DNA of 64,000 bases, from positions 20,790,886-20,854,885 of the forward strand of contig NW_024881330.1 of NCBI RefSeq assembly GCF_018691265.1. Direction: 5' to 3'. The stretch is from Tyto alba. Lineage: Eukaryota; Chordata; Aves; Strigiformes; Tytonidae. The notes below the pieces were generated by a model. That model saw only the letters and a program-made list of their open reading frames with translations, was not told the origin of the DNA and ran no database searches. Position numbers and translations under genes: made by a program. Shown one piece after another: positions 60,655 through 64,000 of this stretch. The number at the start of each line of letters is the position of its first letter. Position 1 is the stretch's first letter.

Positions 60655-60767
60655 GAAATTGAACCATTTAGGTTGGAAAAAACCTTTAAGATCATAGAGT
60701 TCAACTGTAAGCCTAACACTGCCAAGTCCACCACTAAACCATGTCCCTAAATGCCACATCTGCACAT
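60655..60767 (-). mobile_element. Short CR1 LINE 3' fragment, minus strand
   Basis: The plus strand reads atttaggttggaaaaaacct, then a ctaagcctaacactgccaag-like block, then catgtccctaaatgccacat. These parallel the 3' ends of the copies at 21.8 and 52.2 kb. It stops after about 110 bp, so it is a very short 5'-truncated insertion or a remnant. Its terminal 8-bp units are lost. Confidence 0.85.
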
Positions 60768-61400
60768 GAAGAGATAGTCACAGCATCTGCTTACTGATTA
60801 ATTTGACTTTACCTGATTGAGGGTGATTTAATCGCTGTATTGATGAGTGGGAGTGAAGGGAAATTTGACAGAAGAGTGAGGTCCCAAAAATGCTTGGTGT
60901 GAATGAATGCAACTCTGTGTGCCAAGTACTGTGCAATTCTCTGGACTCAGACACAGAGCTCATACAAGTGGACACTGTGCATTGGGGATTAGGTTGCTTT
61001 TGTTAGAAATGCTCATAAAGCAGAACTTCCCTCAAATGGCAACAAACTTAAAATTAGGAGCTGTGAGAAGATCAAACATCAGTACCTGAAGAAACAGACT
61101 ATGATATTGTTTGTATTTTTCTTGATTTTCAGTGTAATATATTCCATGGATTTTCCTCTTCCAGAATGAAACACTGAATCAAAACTTATCTTTATGGGAG
61201 AGGGAAGGAGGGTAGAGGGAGGTAGACATGAAAGGAAAATAGCCATAATGAAACAAAGCAAGAAATCCTTTAATAAAATCAGCAATTTGGAGCTAAGGTT
61301 CATACATATGCTCTGTGCATCTATATGCTGATGTGCATATATACCTGTTTTCCTAATGCTTCCACTGATTGTATATAGATCACATGCAGAAAAAAAACCA

Positions 61401-61470
61401 GAAAACAACAACAACAACAACAACAAAACACATTAAAAAAAAAAAAAAAAACAAAAAAACAAAACACAAA
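61401..61470. repeat. (CAA)n and poly-A compound repeat
   Basis: About seven CAA/ACA units are followed by acattaaaa and a run of 17 A with further CA-interrupted A runs. An A tract also lies just before it at 61390. Confidence 0.9.
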
Positions 61471-62122
61471 CCACGTGGAGGACAACAGATGGTCTTTTGT
61501 TCAGTCTGATGACTGGAATGTAATAGGATTTTGTGGAAATAAATCCTGACTTTGACGTTACATGCAATTTTCTAAACAGCATAATTTCTTCTAAGTGCTC
61601 AGTTAAGTAACCACAGCAGATACTTATTTTATTCATTCCAGTCACTAAATCATTATTTAGGTACACCTGCAAGGGGTGTATGGGAAACTATTTCCAAACA
61701 CTCATGCCAGAGAGAACAAAGCAACAACACAGTATTAGTAACTGAGAAATTTCTCACAATTTTTCTTCATATAAAGCTGAAGGTATAAAGTACATGAGAG
61801 TCCCTGTATCATTAAAGGAAATATTTTACATCAAGTTAAACCAACTGCATGGGAATTTTGTTTGTCTGAAATGACTCAGTGTTCTCATTGCTTGATATGA
61901 AGATCAGCTCTGATGCACTGGCCTGACAAGTTGTATTTGCATTGGACATGGTGCCAGGTTTCAGTGATGTATTTATCAGTTCTTGAGGCAAGTTAAGCAA
62001 TAGACCATGAAACATAGCAGCATACTTACAGCCAATGATCTGAAGTTACAAAAAAGTTCCTAAAGGTAGACGTAAATGGACTATCAAAATAAACAGAACA
62101 AGAAGAGCACAATGGTTTTGGT

Positions 62123-62158
62123 TTTAGTTTGTTTGTTTGTTTGTTTGTTTGTTTTTTT
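62123..62158. repeat. (TTTG)n microsatellite
   Basis: Six or seven tttg units in a row, ending in seven T. Confidence 0.9.
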
Positions 62159-62354
62159 AATTCATTCTGAAAAATAAACTTGTTTATTGCTTTCTCTATA
62201 AACAAAGTTAAAAACTTAGTGTTGAGACTAGATACAAAAAGGGATGCTAGACATGGCATGTTGTTTTATTTCTTATATCTCTGAAGTACCTTACAAAAAC
62301 TTTGTTTTAAAACATGGTCTACTTAATGGTGCATGCAGTAAAGCAATGTTTGTG

Positions 62355-62876
62355 TGTGGTGGGTTGACCCTGGATGGCTGCAATGTGCCCACCCAGCTGC
62401 TCTCATTCTTCCTCCTCAGCAGGAGAGGGGGAGAATGTAAGAAGAAAAGCTCATTGGTCAAGATAAGAACAGGGAGATCACTCACCAGGTACTGTCACAG
62501 GTAAAACAGACTCAACTTGGGGATATTAATTTAATTTTATTGCCAATTAACAACAAAGTAGGATATTAAGAAATAAAAACAAAACTAAAAACACCTTCCT
62601 CAGCTCCTCCTGCTTCCCAGGCTCAGCTTCACTTCTGACTCTTCCACTTCCCCCAGCTTTTTTTTACCCTTCCTTAAACATGTTATCACAGAGGCACCAC
62701 CGCCTCGGCTGACGGGCTCCGCTGTGCCCTGTGGAGGGTCCACTGGGGCCGGCTGGAACCGGCTGGAACTGGCTGGAACCAGCTGGAACCGTCTGGAACC
62801 GGCTGGAACCGGCCTCTCCCGGCAGAGGCCGCCCTGCAGCGCCCGGTGCCAGCACCCTGCACCGACACCCAGTGCA
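62355..62876 (-). mobile_element. Endogenous retrovirus LTR, minus strand
   Basis: The plus strand starts tgtggtgggttgaccctgga and ends accgacacccagtgca, so the ends are TG...CA over 522 bp. The left part (gggttgaccctgg, aaaacagactcaacttgggg, ttgccaattaacaacaaa) is the reverse complement of the 3' half of a widespread bird LTR. The middle contains agaggcaccaccgcc and ctgacgggctccgctgtgcc, shared with the copy at 45.8 kb. An internal 10-bp repeat follows. A target duplication could not be matched with confidence. No retroviral genes adjoin it, so it is a solo LTR or a remnant, sense to OXR1. Confidence 0.85.
62751..62810. repeat. 10-bp minisatellite (ggctggaacc) x6 inside LTR
   Basis: Six consecutive 10-bp units: ggctggaacc, ggctggaact, ggctggaacc, agctggaacc, gtctggaacc, ggctggaacc. 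The related LTR at 45.86 kb has a single ggctgggacc at this place, so the array expanded within this copy or its subfamily. Confidence 0.95.
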
Positions 62877-63582
62877 CGGTGGTTGGTTTAAAACACATGA
62901 AAACCTGTTTTCTTGAATCTTACTTACAATGCTAAGGAATAATTGTAAAATCATGCTAATTTACATCTTCTCTAAGTTACCTGAAGACTTTAGATGCATC
63001 CACAGACCTTCAGAGAAGTCTGTGAAAGAGGAGACTGTTGGGAGCTACAAACAGGGGCCTGGCACACCCACAGCACCTGAACTATACAGAGATTTTACTG
63101 AAAAGGGGCCCTTATAGCTTCTCTCAGAGAAAAAATCTGCGTTTTTCAGAGAAGAGAAGAGCCTTACAGGATGTCCATCACACGAAGTGGGCATTCGGAG
63201 GGAGGAATGGGAAAAACAGTACCTCAGGAGGAGAAGGGAAAACATTTTTGCATTAGTTAACATTCTACTTTCTGTTGAGTCCATGAGGAGCAAACACACC
63301 TTGGACAGTTGTTATTAAAATCGGGAGCTCTTCAGAGAGCAGAGGTTTGCGGGGCTACAACGCTTCACCATGTGTGTTTGGATGGTTAAAATACAAGTCC
63401 TATCACTTTGTGAGGTTTATTAAAAATACCGTGGTTTCACAGGAGTTGCCCTCTGCAAGTCACTCCCAAGTCAAAGCATCTGATGATCCTTCCAGGATAT
63501 TAACGTTTCATAAAAGTTCTCAAAGTCTACTGCAGGTACAGGTACTTTTCTATATGCCTACGAGCTAGGAGTACGGTAATAC
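62877..63582. other. Non-coding sequence
   Basis: No gene or repeat was recognised between the LTR and the next CR1 fragment. Confidence 0.5.
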
Positions 63583-63751
63583 AATCACAGAATCATAGGG
63601 TAGTTTGGGTTAGAACAGACCTTTAAAGTTCATCTAGTGCAACCCTCTGCAATGAGCAGTGGCAGCTTCAACTAGATCAGGTTGCTGAGATTCCCGTCTA
63701 ACCTAGCCTTGAATGTTACCAGGGATGGGGCATCTCCTACCTCTTGGGGCA
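63583..63751 (-). mobile_element. CR1 LINE 3' fragment, minus strand
   Basis: Two 8-bp terminal units (aatcacag, aatcatag) are followed on the plus strand by tagtttgggttagaacagac, 'ttcatctagtgcaaccctct', 'caactagatcaggttgctga' and 'agggatggggcatctcctac'. This is a CR1 3' end of a different subfamily from the 21.8 and 52.2-kb copies. It is cut off after about 170 bp. Confidence 0.93.
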
Positions 63752-64000
63752 TACATAATAGTCTGCTTCAACTTTCATAAAAAGTTACTCACCTTCTATA
63801 TACAGAACAGTTTCAGTAAATGAATATATTTGCCCTTTAAGAAGGCAGAATGCGCAAAATTTTCACACAATTACAAATATGCAGCATATGGAAACGCCAT
63901 TTCTTATCAAGAGGCCTGTGATAATTAAGCATTCCCTTGTAATATCCATGCTACATATCCAGAAGTACATACATTTTTTTTCCAATTTCAAGGCAGACTT
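63752..64000. other. AT-rich non-coding sequence
   Basis: Nothing recognised up to the window edge. Confidence 0.5.

Noticed and set aside
62664..62954. Repetitive FQPVPAGSS-like open frames
   Set aside because: They are the translation of the 10-bp minisatellite in the LTR.

Overview
The window looks like bird nuclear DNA. It is AT-rich and non-coding over almost its whole length. It carries at least eight CR1 LINE copies, including full 3' ends with the paired 8-bp terminal units typical of CR1, and four GC-rich LTRs of a type common in bird genomes. It has no tRNA, rRNA, bacterial operon or CRISPR signal. The species cannot be named from the sequence.

One gene is recognised with confidence. 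A 197-nt minus-strand exon (10274-10470) encodes the N-terminal LKKKSQSVDI ... RRSELKRYYTI segment of OXR1 (oxidation resistance 1, TLDc family), with good splice sites at both ends. The next OXR1 exon (start of the LysM segment) should lie to the left and was not found, so the left 10 kb is read as the following intron. Everything to the right is upstream intron or 5' region of the same gene.

Reading the minus strand for splice sites and open frames gives a chain of candidate upstream exons: 31248-31159, 30664-30417, 29168-29008 and 13866-13824. Their phases fit each other and the known exon at every junction. If real, they give OXR1 an N-terminal extension of about 180 residues that I do not recognise, or they mark a separate gene that reads into it. 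Two further candidates (33494-33438, 34772-34699) fit each other but not the rest of the chain without one more exon. This is the main lead in the window and it rests on splice-site and frame reasoning only.

The rest is a mobile-element landscape. A 1.07-kb solo LTR at 17.0-18.1 kb has clean TG...CA ends and a 5-bp ATTGG target duplication. A degraded relative lies in the same direction at 25.1-26.1 kb, right after a 43-bp T tract. Shorter relatives lie on the minus strand at 45.4-46.0 kb and 62.4-62.9 kb, the last with six copies of a 10-bp unit. CR1 copies lie at 1.3-2.4, 8.2-8.4, 11.1-11.3, 21.8-22.4, 39.7-42.5, 52.2-52.6, 60.7 and 63.6 kb; all but one are on the minus strand. The 2.85-kb copy at 39.7-42.5 kb keeps the ORF1 esterase-like region, the endonuclease and the 3' end but has lost the reverse transcriptase. 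Remaining stretches are AT-rich intron with small duplications and simple repeats.
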